Assembly (NCBI GenBank): GCA_021813595.1
Contig: JAKAKF010000288.1
Span: 1 to 10,705 of the forward strand
From: a bacterium
Lineage (GTDB): Bacteria; SZUA-79; Acidulodesulfobacterales; Acidulodesulfobacteraceae
Direction: 5' to 3'
DNA: 10,705 bases
This document shows positions 1 to 7,556 of this stretch, piece after piece. The translations under genes and the position numbers were made by a program. Position 1 is the stretch's first letter; each line of letters starts with the position of its first letter. The notes beneath the pieces are model-generated. The model was not told the DNA's origin. It saw nothing but the letters and a program-made list of their open reading frames with translations, and searched no databases.

Positions 1-125
1 AATAACGGATGCCTTCCGACATTACCGGCAATTTCTTTACCTAAAAGGTTAGTGACGTAAACTATCTCTTTATTAAAACTTGATTTCATATCATGATTTG
101 AAGGTCTATATCTAATTTTTTCCAA
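1..125 (-). CDS. Start of an unidentified gene, cut by the window edge
   Basis: After the methyltransferase stop, one minus-strand frame opens at a TTG (125-123) and stays open for 41 codons to base 1. The translation begins MEKIRYRPSN and later contains IVYVTNLLGKEIAGNVGRHP. An in-frame TAA lies just upstream of the TTG. A GGAG sits about 10 bases before it, a somewhat long but usable spacing, and the next gene upstream also starts at TTG. The only in-frame ATG is at codon 13 and has no visible ribosome binding site. The spacing (22 bases after the previous stop) fits continuation of the operon. I do not recognise the family, and 41 residues are too few to assign a function. It could also be a chance open frame. 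Confidence 0.5.
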   Translation of the reverse strand, partial: MEKIRYRPSNHDMKSSFNKEIVYVTNLLGKEIAGNVGRHPL

Positions 126-147
126 ATTTATTAAACTCCATTATTGT

Positions 148-771
148 TTAATTTTTTATAACAACCCATTTATTTGTTTCACCTATATTTACTCCAGAAA
201 CAGGAAGATACTGGAACCATTTAGGCAACTCGGTTATAAGCCTGCTTGGACCATACCAATTAGGTACATCGTCAAAGACAATTATCCCTCCTTTTATTAC
301 AAACGGCGACCAAAATTCAAAATCTTTCCTGACGTTATCATATTCATGCGACGCATCGATATGCAAAAGTCCTATCTCGCGCTCAACCGTCCATTGTCTG
401 CTTACAGAAATAGTATCTCCTCTTAAAGGCACTATAAAGTCGCTGACGCCTGCGGCTGAAATATTATTTAAAAACTCGTTATATAACTGGTCTTTTTCAT
501 ATTCATTTAATATAACTTTATGTTCTGAACTGCCTTCCCAAGTATCGACCGCATAAACTAAAGATTTGCCGTCGTTTCTATCTTTTGCAGCATTTGCAAG
601 CCAAACTGTCGAAAGCCCTTTCCAAGAACCTAATTCTACAATGAAATTACCGGGGGCAAAATTAAGCGCAAGCGCATATAACAGCACTCCACCCTGCATA
701 TTACACCATCCATGAATATTGTCGACGGCTCTTTTAATTTCCTCTAGTCTTTTTATATCTATATTTGTCAA
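148..771 (-). CDS. Class I SAM-dependent methyltransferase (Methyltransf_24-like)
   Basis: The 207-residue protein shows a Rossmann methyltransferase layout. Motif I, VELGSWKGLST (45-55), is the SAM-binding loop; an acidic residue ends the next strand (D76 in VYAVDTW). HIDASHEYDNV (137-147) and IVFDDV (164-169) follow. The HIDxxHxY...FDD arrangement is typical of the Methyltransf_24 / TylF / cephalosporin-hydroxylase-like group, in which acidic residues (here probably D139, D167, D168) can bind a metal and the substrate is often a sugar hydroxyl. No signal peptide or membrane segment is seen, so it should be cytoplasmic. The start is TTG: no ATG or GTG lies in frame between the upstream in-frame TAG and this TTG, and a strong GGAGG is 7 bases before it. 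It begins 19 bases after the tandem glycosyltransferase stop. A sugar O-methyltransferase acting on the glycan of this locus is inferred; a protein or lipid substrate is possible. Confidence 0.85.
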   Translation of the reverse strand: MTNIDIKRLEEIKRAVDNIHGWCNMQGGVLLYALALNFAPGNFIVELGSWKGLSTVWLANAAKDRNDGKSLVYAVDTWEGSSEHKVILNEYEKDQLYNEFLNNISAAGVSDFIVPLRGDTISVSRQWTVEREIGLLHIDASHEYDNVRKDFEFWSPFVIKGGIIVFDDVPNWYGPSRLITELPKWFQYLPVSGVNIGETNKWVVIKN

Positions 772-778
772 AATATAT

Positions 779-783
779 CCTCC
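779..783 (-). promoter_or_regulatory. Ribosome binding site fixing the TTG start of the methyltransferase
   Basis: The minus strand reads GGAGG followed by a 7-base AT spacer and then TTG (771-769). An ATG slightly upstream overlaps this site, but it is out of frame and meets TGA after five codons. The site therefore supports TTG as the true start. Confidence 0.75.
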
Positions 784-790
784 ATATTGC

Positions 791-3316
791 TTAAACTAAA
801 TTATTATATTGTTGCAATCTATTTGAAATTTCATAAAACATTAACTGCCAATAAGTAAAACCCGTATAGAAAGATTTTGCTTTATTGCAACCGTTAGTCG
901 CTATTTCATATGATTTTTCTTTATTCTCCAAAAAATATTTGATTTTTTTTATTAAATCTTGTTTATCTGTCCAAGGCACATAATCTTCAAATGGAACAAA
1001 GTATTTTTTAATCTCTTCATTATCCTGCTCCAGCAAAAGACACCCGCACAGCATAGATTCAAAAATTCTCCCTTTTAATTGAGGATGCCCCTTAAAACTT
1101 AATGAAAAATTTATTGCAATCTTAGATTTATTATAAATATCAGCACACTCACTGTGCGATAAATAATTTTTTTTAAGAAAAAAAGCGCCGTCTTCGTGAA
1201 CATCTAAATTTATACCAACATCTTTAAGAGATGTTAGGATTTCTTTTCTATAAGGCTTTGTTTTAACTGAACCTATAAAGCAAACATCGATGTCCCTGTT
1301 TCTAAATTCAATGCCTTTATTATTATATATACTGTTATCGATCGGCGTGTGAGTAAAAACATATTTATCGTTAAACATATTGTTTTTACCGATATCCCAA
1401 ATATTGTGAAACAAAACATAATTTTCTAACTGCTGTGCAAAATATGCAGGTTTATATTCACCCCAATCTTGAAAATCAGGCCAGAAAATTATAATAGGAA
1501 TATTGAGCGCGTTAACTTTTTGCATAAAAAATATACACTCATCTATCCAATCTTCTAAAAAAAATTTTAAATCGAATTTAGTGCCTATCAATTGCTCAAT
1601 ATTTTTTCCTATATAATCAAGCCTCCACTGATTTATAAAAATTATATCAGGTTTTAACATGTAAATATAATTCAATAATAGTTCCATGCAATTTTTTCCG
1701 GGAGATTTTTTACAAATTTCATCTAAGAAAAAGGTTTCCATAATACCTAATCCGCTTTTGTTTAAAGTATCCACCGTATATGAAATAATGTTATAAGGCA
1801 CATAAGAATTTTCATTTGAATGATAAAGCCATTTTTCGTCGCATAAAAGAACTCGTGGCTTTCTGCCGCTAAAAGTTTTATTATCTAATGCTTGCCTAAA
1901 TATTAAATTATTATTTTTTTCAAAATTATCATATCTTATTTTATGGTCATCAACTCTTAACCGTATTATATTATTAGTGGCTTTTCTGCCTTCCGCAAAT
2001 CCGAATGCAATATAATGCATTAACGGATTAACCCCTGCCGACAGCACATCAGGATTATTTTTTAAATAATAATCCGTATCAAATTTAATACTTGGATTTT
2101 TCCTCTCTTTCCAGCCAATCAAAATATAATGCAGAAGAGGATCTTTAAATTTTTTACCAACATATGGATAATTTTCAATATAATAATCTTTATTGAATAA
2201 CCCTGAATTATCTATAACTTCATAAACAAACTTCACTTCTTCTGTTTCATCCAAAGAATTAGTTGCATAAATTATTTCACTGTTAATATTTGTAGTTTTC
2301 AATTTTTCGGATACAGCCTTGAGTAATAATTCCCAATATACTTTACCGGTATAAAATTCATTCGCTTTTTTTGTCCCGCTTAAACTAATAGCAATTCTTT
2401 CTTCGTCGTGAGATAAATAATATTTTATTTTTTCGATTAAGTCATTTTCATCTTTCCATGGTATATAATCTGCATAAGGCGTAAAATATTGCGATGTTTC
2501 ATTGTTTTCTTGTTCTAAAAGCAATGCGCCGCATAATGTTGTTTCAAAAACTCTTCCTTTGACCTGCGACTTGCCTTGTCTATTTAAGCAAAAATTCATA
2601 ACCATTTTTGATCTTCTGTAAATATCTGCACATTGATTATCTGTCAAATAAATATCCTTACCTGCCCATATGCCTCCGGCATGAATTTCTGAATTGAGTT
2701 TTAATTTATTTATACCGTTCAATATTTCTTGTCTATATGGAAGATCGGCGACTCCACCCACAAATGAAATATCTATATCCTTGTACACCGGAACTAAACT
2801 ATTGTAAATTTCTGAATTAATCGGCGCTGGAGTAAATATATAATTCATTCCAAAACTTTCATCTCTTTTTATATCCCATACGTTATGCAACGTAACATAA
2901 TTTTCTAATCCTTTAGCAATATCAATTAAAGAACCTTCTTGAATATCAGTCCAATAAATAACTATAGGAATTTCTAAATTTTTAATATCGTTAAGAAAAT
3001 CTTGATAAAAACCAATCTCATTATTTGAAATATATAAGGAATGTCTAGGTGAGACAAAACCCAAAAGCCACGTCTCAAAAACTATCAGATCCGGTTTCTT
3101 TTCGCGAAGCACATTCATTAAGGAAGTTTTAAAATTTGAACCGGGGTATTTTTCAATATACTCATCAAATAAGAATGTGTCAACTTTGAACTTCCCGGTA
3201 GAATTCAAAGTATCAACTAAATAAGATACATGCGGATATGGAATAAACGAACCTTTTGTGGCCTCATTATGCCTGAAGTATTTATTTGTACAAATTAAAA
3301 TATTTTGAAATTCCAT
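791..3316 (-). CDS. Tandem-duplicated CgeB-like glycosyltransferase with DYYL/NPDV linker
   Basis: The 841-residue protein (numbered from the ATG at 3316) contains two homologous glycosyltransferase units, about residues 5-340 and 487-835. Each ends in a Glyco_trans_1_2 / CgeB-type block with KGRxFE (253-258 and 748-753), LCGxLLLEQ, then a YFxPxxDYxPWxD stretch. This resembles the nucleotide-sugar-binding half of GT-B enzymes, whose conserved Glu is kept in both copies. Each front half carries a W-x-D element (W122/D124, W612/D614) and LENYVxxHNxWDI. Between the units lie two copies of the DYYL-NPDV-NPLxHY motif (about 374-446), which is often found in large bacterial glycosyltransferases. 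A TTG lies 9 bases upstream (3325), but TAGG directly abuts it and is better spaced for the ATG. The previous stop is 15 bases upstream. No membrane segment is evident. Two sugar additions by one protein are plausible; donor and acceptor are unknown. Confidence 0.85.
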   Translation of the reverse strand: MEFQNILICTNKYFRHNEATKGSFIPYPHVSYLVDTLNSTGKFKVDTFLFDEYIEKYPGSNFKTSLMNVLREKKPDLIVFETWLLGFVSPRHSLYISNNEIGFYQDFLNDIKNLEIPIVIYWTDIQEGSLIDIAKGLENYVTLHNVWDIKRDESFGMNYIFTPAPINSEIYNSLVPVYKDIDISFVGGVADLPYRQEILNGINKLKLNSEIHAGGIWAGKDIYLTDNQCADIYRRSKMVMNFCLNRQGKSQVKGRVFETTLCGALLLEQENNETSQYFTPYADYIPWKDENDLIEKIKYYLSHDEERIAISLSGTKKANEFYTGKVYWELLLKAVSEKLKTTNINSEIIYATNSLDETEEVKFVYEVIDNSGLFNKDYYIENYPYVGKKFKDPLLHYILIGWKERKNPSIKFDTDYYLKNNPDVLSAGVNPLMHYIAFGFAEGRKATNNIIRLRVDDHKIRYDNFEKNNNLIFRQALDNKTFSGRKPRVLLCDEKWLYHSNENSYVPYNIISYTVDTLNKSGLGIMETFFLDEICKKSPGKNCMELLLNYIYMLKPDIIFINQWRLDYIGKNIEQLIGTKFDLKFFLEDWIDECIFFMQKVNALNIPIIIFWPDFQDWGEYKPAYFAQQLENYVLFHNIWDIGKNNMFNDKYVFTHTPIDNSIYNNKGIEFRNRDIDVCFIGSVKTKPYRKEILTSLKDVGINLDVHEDGAFFLKKNYLSHSECADIYNKSKIAINFSLSFKGHPQLKGRIFESMLCGCLLLEQDNEEIKKYFVPFEDYVPWTDKQDLIKKIKYFLENKEKSYEIATNGCNKAKSFYTGFTYWQLMFYEISNRLQQYNNLV
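812..3304 (-). repeat. Internal duplication of a glycosyltransferase unit (two coding copies)
   Basis: Copy A is coded at about 3304-2297 and copy B at about 1858-812. In the best-conserved 74-residue block (residues 228-301 against 723-796; bases 2635-2414 and 1150-929), I count 43 identical positions with no gap. The duplication is obvious in protein but diverged in DNA, so it is old. Identity is lower in the front halves, where the shared landmarks are VDTLN, the FLFDE / FFLDE and PGxN stretch, KPDxIxF, IPIxIxW and LENYV. Confidence 0.85.
1979..2197 (-). repeat. Two DYYL/NPDV motifs in the linker of the tandem glycosyltransferase
   Basis: Residues 374-409 (FNKDYYIENYPYVG ... DPLLHYILIGWKERKNP) and 412-446 (FDTDYYLKNNPDV ... 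NPLMHYIAFGFAEGRKA) are two copies of a short module well known from large glycan-synthesis proteins. The second copy matches the usual pattern closely; the first is more diverged (NYPYV in place of NPDV). They separate the two catalytic units. The biochemical role of the module is not established as far as I know. Confidence 0.8.
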
Positions 3317-3325
3317 TTTTATCAA

Positions 3326-3329
3326 CCTA
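3326..3329 (-). promoter_or_regulatory. Ribosome binding site deciding the ATG start at 3316
   Basis: The minus strand reads TAGG, then TTGATAAAA, then ATG. With 9 bases between AGG and ATG the site fits the ATG at 3316. It leaves no spacer for the TTG at 3325, which would only add three residues (MIK). Confidence 0.55.
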
Positions 3330-3331
3330 AT

Positions 3332-6300
3332 TCATATTCTTAGAGTAAATTTTGAGTTAAATTCGTTTTTTATTAAATCAATAACGTCTTTCAATGCATT
3401 AAAACCTATTTTATCATAATATATTAATATATTAATTTTTTTAACATGTTCTAAAATTTTATTATTTTTATTAACGATTATGCAAAGAGGATCAGCGTCT
3501 GAAAAATAAAACTTAGAATTTATACTTAGCCAAGCATTACATAGAATATTAGTTAAAGGAAACATATAATTCCCACTGCCTATCATATCTATTTTGTTAA
3601 TTTTAATATTTGCAGACTGGTTGATTGGGTCGAATCTTAAATTCTTTATATTCCTATAATTGTCTAAATTAAACTCTAATAAACGCAGACCTTCGTTAAT
3701 ATCATCAAGATCGATTTTAATTGATTCTTCTTCGTTAAACCCCTTTCCTGTATCGATAAAAAGCTGGGCAAAATATTTTTTCTTATATACAGGAAATATT
3801 TTATCGACATATTCTTTAAGATTATTCATCTGGAGGTAAAAATCATCATAAATAGCCGTTTCTAAATTATCAGCATTTTTATTTTGTTTAAGGGCTCCAT
3901 AAAGCATAGTTAAAATTAAATTTACGACAAACAGAAAATCATCGTTATTCAAAATTCCATTATCTATAGCAAAATAAATCTGGTGCAGAAAATCCAAACA
4001 CCCACCAAATCTAGCTTTAAACGAATTGGTAATTTGAGAATCGTGTATCCTGAAAAAACTAAGAGGCTCAAGCAAAAAACCAAGTTTCCCTTCGGTCAAT
4101 ATAGAAAACCATGAAGCCATATCAATATTATTAATATATTGTCTGCCTAAAAAAATACCGAAAGGTTCTTTTAAATATTTTTTATTAAATAAAACCGTCG
4201 TAGGTTCTCCTATATAATTTTTAGTATTTACAAGACACAGCCTAATAATATCTTTCCCTGCTATAGCGGCACTATTTTTAATAAAATAATCAAGGCCTTC
4301 CATATTTCCTAAAATTTCACCATTAGAATTAATTATTTGACGAGAGGAGGCAACCATTGCAACAGAAGGGTCGGCAAAAAAGAAATCCATCATCTTTTCT
4401 ATTTTTTGCGGATGAAACAAATCGTCATCAAATAAAAAATTAACATATTCTCCTTTAGATAAGTCAAAGCATTTCCTTACATTTAATTCTTGTCCAAGAG
4501 TATATTTATTTCGCTCGTAATAAATATTTTTAAACCTTTTTTTGTATGAATTTACTATTTTTTCAGTTTCATCATTAGTACTGTCATCTGTTATGATTAT
4601 CTCTATGTTCTTGTATGTTTGAAACAGGGCGCTTTCTATTGCCTTTATGAAAAACCCGGGGCGGTTACATGTCGTCATGAGTATGCTAACTAAAGGTTTT
4701 TCGTTTTCTATTTGATCCTTCTTACTATCTATTTTTAGATTAAATTTATCGATTTTTATAATATCTGCTGCTGGAGTTAAAGTTTCTCCGCAATGTTTGC
4801 CCAATAAAAGACCGTCTATCTTATTTTTTGTTGATTTTAATTCGCTTAACCTGATATATCTTATTGCACCGTTTCGGGGATTAAAATCGATAAATAAATT
4901 ATCCGTTTCGGCAAATATATAATTATCCCTTTTATATTTATGTCTCCACTTTTCCATAAAGCGGTTAATATTTTCAATATCGTGCTTTTTTCTGCCTGCC
5001 GTTTTTTCTTCAAAATGAAATATTATGCTTTTAGGATTAAATATCAGCCTGTAACCGCCTTCGCGCAATTTAAGGCATAAATCCACGTCTTCGAAACCGT
5101 TAATATATCCCTCGTCAAAACCGCCAACCGCCTCGAATGTTTCTTTTTTGAGCATAAGGCATGCCGCCGTAAGCGCATTATAGCTCCTTATGTAAATTGT
5201 ATTCTTGATATCCGATTGCCCGCAGCCGGATATATTCATTCCGGAATAGGCATTATAAGGAACTAAACGTTCCTCGAACATTATGCCGGCCTGCTGAATT
5301 TTTTTGTCGGGATATAACAGCAGAGGACCTGCGGCGCCCATTTTTAAAGATTTTGCCTCGCCGGAGTTCACGGAACAATAAAGTTCGTCTATGGCTCCCT
5401 TTGAGACCACCGTATCGTTATTTAAAAATAAAATATTTTCGGAACTTGAAAGTTTCGCTCCCATATTAGAAGCTTTTGCAAACCCTAAATTCTCATCGTT
5501 TGAAATAAAGCGAAAATTCTTTAAACCGTTAAACTTAGTAAAATATTCTTTCGTTTCGTCGGTTGAACCGTTGTCTATTATAATTATTTCAAAATCTAAC
5601 AGGGGATGGTTTTTAAATATCGAAAAAACGCATTGCTTAGTATAGCTAAAATTATTATATGCCGGTATGACGATTGATACGTCAAAACTTTCGGCTTTAT
5701 GCCGCCTTTTATAATTAACCATGACTGAACTTATATTATAAGAAGGAATATACAAGGCGTCGGAAAGAAAATAAGTAAACCCCCTGCCTGCATAAAAAGA
5801 CGAAAGCTGTAAAAGCAAAGCTTTGTCTTTTAGCGTCAAATCGTTAAAATCTTCTCCGGCAACAAGCGTTTTAAAGCCGATTTTAACGATATAAGGAAAG
5901 TCGGTTTTAAATTTTTCTAAAATATTTTCCCTGCTTTTTATATCTATGAAAGCGGCATCTATAATAAGAAAAAAATCGTCTCCAGCTATGCCGTGCTTAT
6001 CTAAAAAAGCACGAACACTGGCCAAATTTTCCTGCGAATAAAATAAATCTGGTTTGCGGCCGTTAAGGCTTTTAAATTCATAATCTATAACCGGGAAAGG
6101 GTTAAAATCGTCGATATAGATAACATAGTCGAAGTTTTCCGAAAGAGAGTCGGCGGAGCAGTATTTTAAATAAATATTTTCGTCGAAAAATTTCCAATCG
6201 TCCGAAACGAGATATAAATCCCAATTATTGTATTTATTATGAAGGTCTCTGATTAGAATGGTGCTTTCAAGCAATTTCTCAGGCTGTTTTAAGTCGATAT

Positions 6301-6910
6301 TTATTAAAACCTTTTTAGGCTGTTTAGATATGTCGATTAATCCTGTTTTTTTAGAATAAATCTTGATTTTGCCCTGTTCGTATTCGCCTGCGGAAGCTAT
6401 CGGAAAAACGTTTATAAAACCGGCATATTCTATATATCCTTTTAGCAAGTATTCAGAAACCGCAGTTCCTATATACTCTATGTAAAACGATGAACCGTAC
6501 GATAAAATCCTAAAAGCCTCTGAAAAAAATTTCTCCAATTCTTCATAAGTATAATCGTCGGTTATATCTTTCAGCAATAATGTCCTAACGGAAGAATCCG
6601 GTATATTTTTTAAAACACCTATCGACTCGTTAAAATTTTTTTTATCCTTAAGATTTATAACGGTGTCAAGATTAAAATCATCAGATTTTTTTACACAGAT
6701 TTCTATATAATCCGAACTTTCTTCTAGCGCGCAAATTAACAAACCGGTTTGATTTATTTTTTCTTCAAATAAAGGCAAAAATATATAATCCTTAGGAATG
6801 GCAAATTTAAAAAAATCCGACGATTCCAGCTTTTTCATAATTAAAGGCAAGGATTCGTTTATTGCTTTTTCGCCGAAAATATTAAATATTTTAGGTTTTA
6901 TATTTTCCAT
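3332..6910 (-). CDS. Large multidomain glycosyltransferase with two GT2 domains
   Basis: This 1192-residue protein has two family 2 glycosyltransferase domains. The first (about 410-640) shows VSIVIPAYNN (411-420), IIDNGST (444-450), NLGFAKASNMGA (474-485), FLNNDT (495-500, the DxD position), GGFDE (596-600) and EDVDLC (607-612), like rhamnosyl-type COG1216 enzymes. The second (about 739-961) shows PLVSILMTTCNRP (739-751), DDST (775-778), LFDDD (826-830, the DxD) and RIHDSQIT (954-961). Before them lie a methyltransferase-like remnant (about 87-170) and a segment that resembles an eroded GT9 half (about 199-400). The C-terminus (about 1066-1192), with LRFDPINQSANIKI, resembles the beta-rich tail found on some O-antigen glycosyltransferases. 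It starts 7 bases after the cysC stop at an ATG with no visible Shine-Dalgarno, so reinitiation after cysC is likely. Two sugar transfers to a growing glycan are inferred; the sugars are unknown. No membrane segment is evident. Confidence 0.9.
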   Translation of the reverse strand: MENIKPKIFNIFGEKAINESLPLIMKKLESSDFFKFAIPKDYIFLPLFEEKINQTGLLICALEESSDYIEICVKKSDDFNLDTVINLKDKKNFNESIGVLKNIPDSSVRTLLLKDITDDYTYEELEKFFSEAFRILSYGSSFYIEYIGTAVSEYLLKGYIEYAGFINVFPIASAGEYEQGKIKIYSKKTGLIDISKQPKKVLINIDLKQPEKLLESTILIRDLHNKYNNWDLYLVSDDWKFFDENIYLKYCSADSLSENFDYVIYIDDFNPFPVIDYEFKSLNGRKPDLFYSQENLASVRAFLDKHGIAGDDFFLIIDAAFIDIKSRENILEKFKTDFPYIVKIGFKTLVAGEDFNDLTLKDKALLLQLSSFYAGRGFTYFLSDALYIPSYNISSVMVNYKRRHKAESFDVSIVIPAYNNFSYTKQCVFSIFKNHPLLDFEIIIIDNGSTDETKEYFTKFNGLKNFRFISNDENLGFAKASNMGAKLSSSENILFLNNDTVVSKGAIDELYCSVNSGEAKSLKMGAAGPLLLYPDKKIQQAGIMFEERLVPYNAYSGMNISGCGQSDIKNTIYIRSYNALTAACLMLKKETFEAVGGFDEGYINGFEDVDLCLKLREGGYRLIFNPKSIIFHFEEKTAGRKKHDIENINRFMEKWRHKYKRDNYIFAETDNLFIDFNPRNGAIRYIRLSELKSTKNKIDGLLLGKHCGETLTPAADIIKIDKFNLKIDSKKDQIENEKPLVSILMTTCNRPGFFIKAIESALFQTYKNIEIIITDDSTNDETEKIVNSYKKRFKNIYYERNKYTLGQELNVRKCFDLSKGEYVNFLFDDDLFHPQKIEKMMDFFFADPSVAMVASSRQIINSNGEILGNMEGLDYFIKNSAAIAGKDIIRLCLVNTKNYIGEPTTVLFNKKYLKEPFGIFLGRQYINNIDMASWFSILTEGKLGFLLEPLSFFRIHDSQITNSFKARFGGCLDFLHQIYFAIDNGILNNDDFLFVVNLILTMLYGALKQNKNADNLETAIYDDFYLQMNNLKEYVDKIFPVYKKKYFAQLFIDTGKGFNEEESIKIDLDDINEGLRLLEFNLDNYRNIKNLRFDPINQSANIKINKIDMIGSGNYMFPLTNILCNAWLSINSKFYFSDADPLCIIVNKNNKILEHVKKINILIYYDKIGFNALKDVIDLIKNEFNSKFTLRI

Positions 6911-6917
6911 ATTAAAA

Positions 6918-7529
6918 TTAAAGTTTGTTCGTCGCGGATAATATTTCTATAATTCTGCTAACACCCTCTTCGGCGTTTATACCTTCCGTCTTTATATACA
7001 CATCCGGCTTTTCCGGCTTTTCGTAAGGAGAATCGACGCCCGTATAGCTTTCTATTTCTCCGTTCAACGCCCTTTTGTACCAGCCCTTGGCATCTCTCTT
7101 AACGCATTTGTAAAAAGGAGTGTCTATAAATATTTCTATGAAATCGCCGGAGCCTATTATTTCCTTTGCGGCATGCCTGTGCTTTCTTAAAGGCGAAATA
7201 AACGAGGCTATAACGATAATCCCGGCATCTACAAAAAGTTTAGCGGCTTCGGCGACTCTTTTTATGTTTTCTAACCTGTCTTCTTCGGAAAATCCCAATC
7301 CCCTGCTGAGCCCGTGCCTTATATTGTCGCCGTCGAGCAGATATGTATGGAAGCCTTTTTCGTTTAACCTCTCTTCGAGTAAATTGGCAATGGTGCTTTT
7401 TCCGCATCCGCTGAGCCCGGTAAGCCACAAAACGCACCCTTTCTGGTTTTTAAGTTTTTCCCTGTCGTTCCTTTTTATTTTATGTGGGTGCCAGACTATG
7501 CACGGGCTTGAATTATTTTCTGCGTTCAT
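6918..7529 (-). CDS. cysC: Adenylylsulfate (APS) kinase
   Basis: CysC phosphorylates APS with ATP to give PAPS, the donor used by sulfotransferases and by assimilatory PAPS reductase. The 203-residue product is full length for the family. Visible landmarks are IVWHPHKIKR near the N-terminus, the Walker A loop GLSGCGKST (38-46), DGDNIRHGL (66-74), GFSEEDRLENIKR (79-91), FISPLR (110-115), FIDTP (134-138), and KGW...GVDSPYEKPEKPD near the end. I start it at the ATG at 7529. A longer frame opens at TTG 7562, but its extra 11 residues are coded by the palindromic repeat and are absent from typical CysC proteins. The Shine-Dalgarno is weak (CGGAAA). The stand-alone gene lies next to a sulfotransferase, with no ATP sulfurylase (cysD/cysN or sat) in the window, which points to local PAPS supply for glycan sulfation rather than cysteine synthesis. 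Confidence 0.95.
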   Translation of the reverse strand: MNAENNSSPCIVWHPHKIKRNDREKLKNQKGCVLWLTGLSGCGKSTIANLLEERLNEKGFHTYLLDGDNIRHGLSRGLGFSEEDRLENIKRVAEAAKLFVDAGIIVIASFISPLRKHRHAAKEIIGSGDFIEIFIDTPFYKCVKRDAKGWYKRALNGEIESYTGVDSPYEKPEKPDVYIKTEGINAEEGVSRIIEILSATNKL

Positions 7530-7538
7530 GTTTCCGGG

Positions 7539-7556
7539 TTCCCGCTTTAGCGGGAA
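7539..7556. repeat. REP-like palindrome at the sulfotransferase/cysC junction
   Basis: TTCCCGCT-TT-AGCGGGAA is a perfect 8-base inverted repeat, forming a hairpin with about 7 paired bases and a 4-base loop. On the coding strand it is preceded by GTCA, giving the GTCATTCCCGC start common to a widespread family of dispersed palindromes in proteobacteria and others. It contains the last codons and TAA stop of the sulfotransferase and ends about 10 bases before the cysC ATG. It has no T-run on either side, so it is not a typical terminator. It might instead stabilise RNA or modulate read-through. Confidence 0.75.

Larger units (their letters stand above)
800..5030. other. AT-rich block with an edge inside the large glycosyltransferase gene
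   Basis: By hand count of single 60-base lines, bases 4261-4800 run at 17-48% G+C and mostly near 28-30%, and sampled lines around 1501 and 1921 at 28% and 23%. Lines 5041-5400 run at 42-53%, and most lines to the right sit in the thirties to fifties. Methyltransferase lines 301-480 are near 38-45%. The tandem glycosyltransferase gene and the 3' half of the 1192-codon gene are therefore poorer in G+C than both flanks. Edges are approximate. Confidence 0.5.

Noticed and set aside
5391..5645. An 84-codon plus-strand open frame
   Set aside because: It is antisense to the conserved first GT2 domain and shows no ribosome binding site or family features.
7003..7022. Short direct repeat CCGGCTTTTCCGGCTTTT
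   Set aside because: It codes the EKPEKP stretch of CysC, where the family normally has a similar Pro/Glu segment; it is chance codon repetition.
7240..7437. A 65-codon minus-strand open frame very rich in Arg and Lys
   Set aside because: It is an alternative frame inside cysC; the basic composition is a by-product of the cysC codons.
7539..7556. The palindrome as a factor-independent terminator
   Set aside because: The hairpin is not followed by a T-run on either strand, and cysC begins immediately after it in the same direction.
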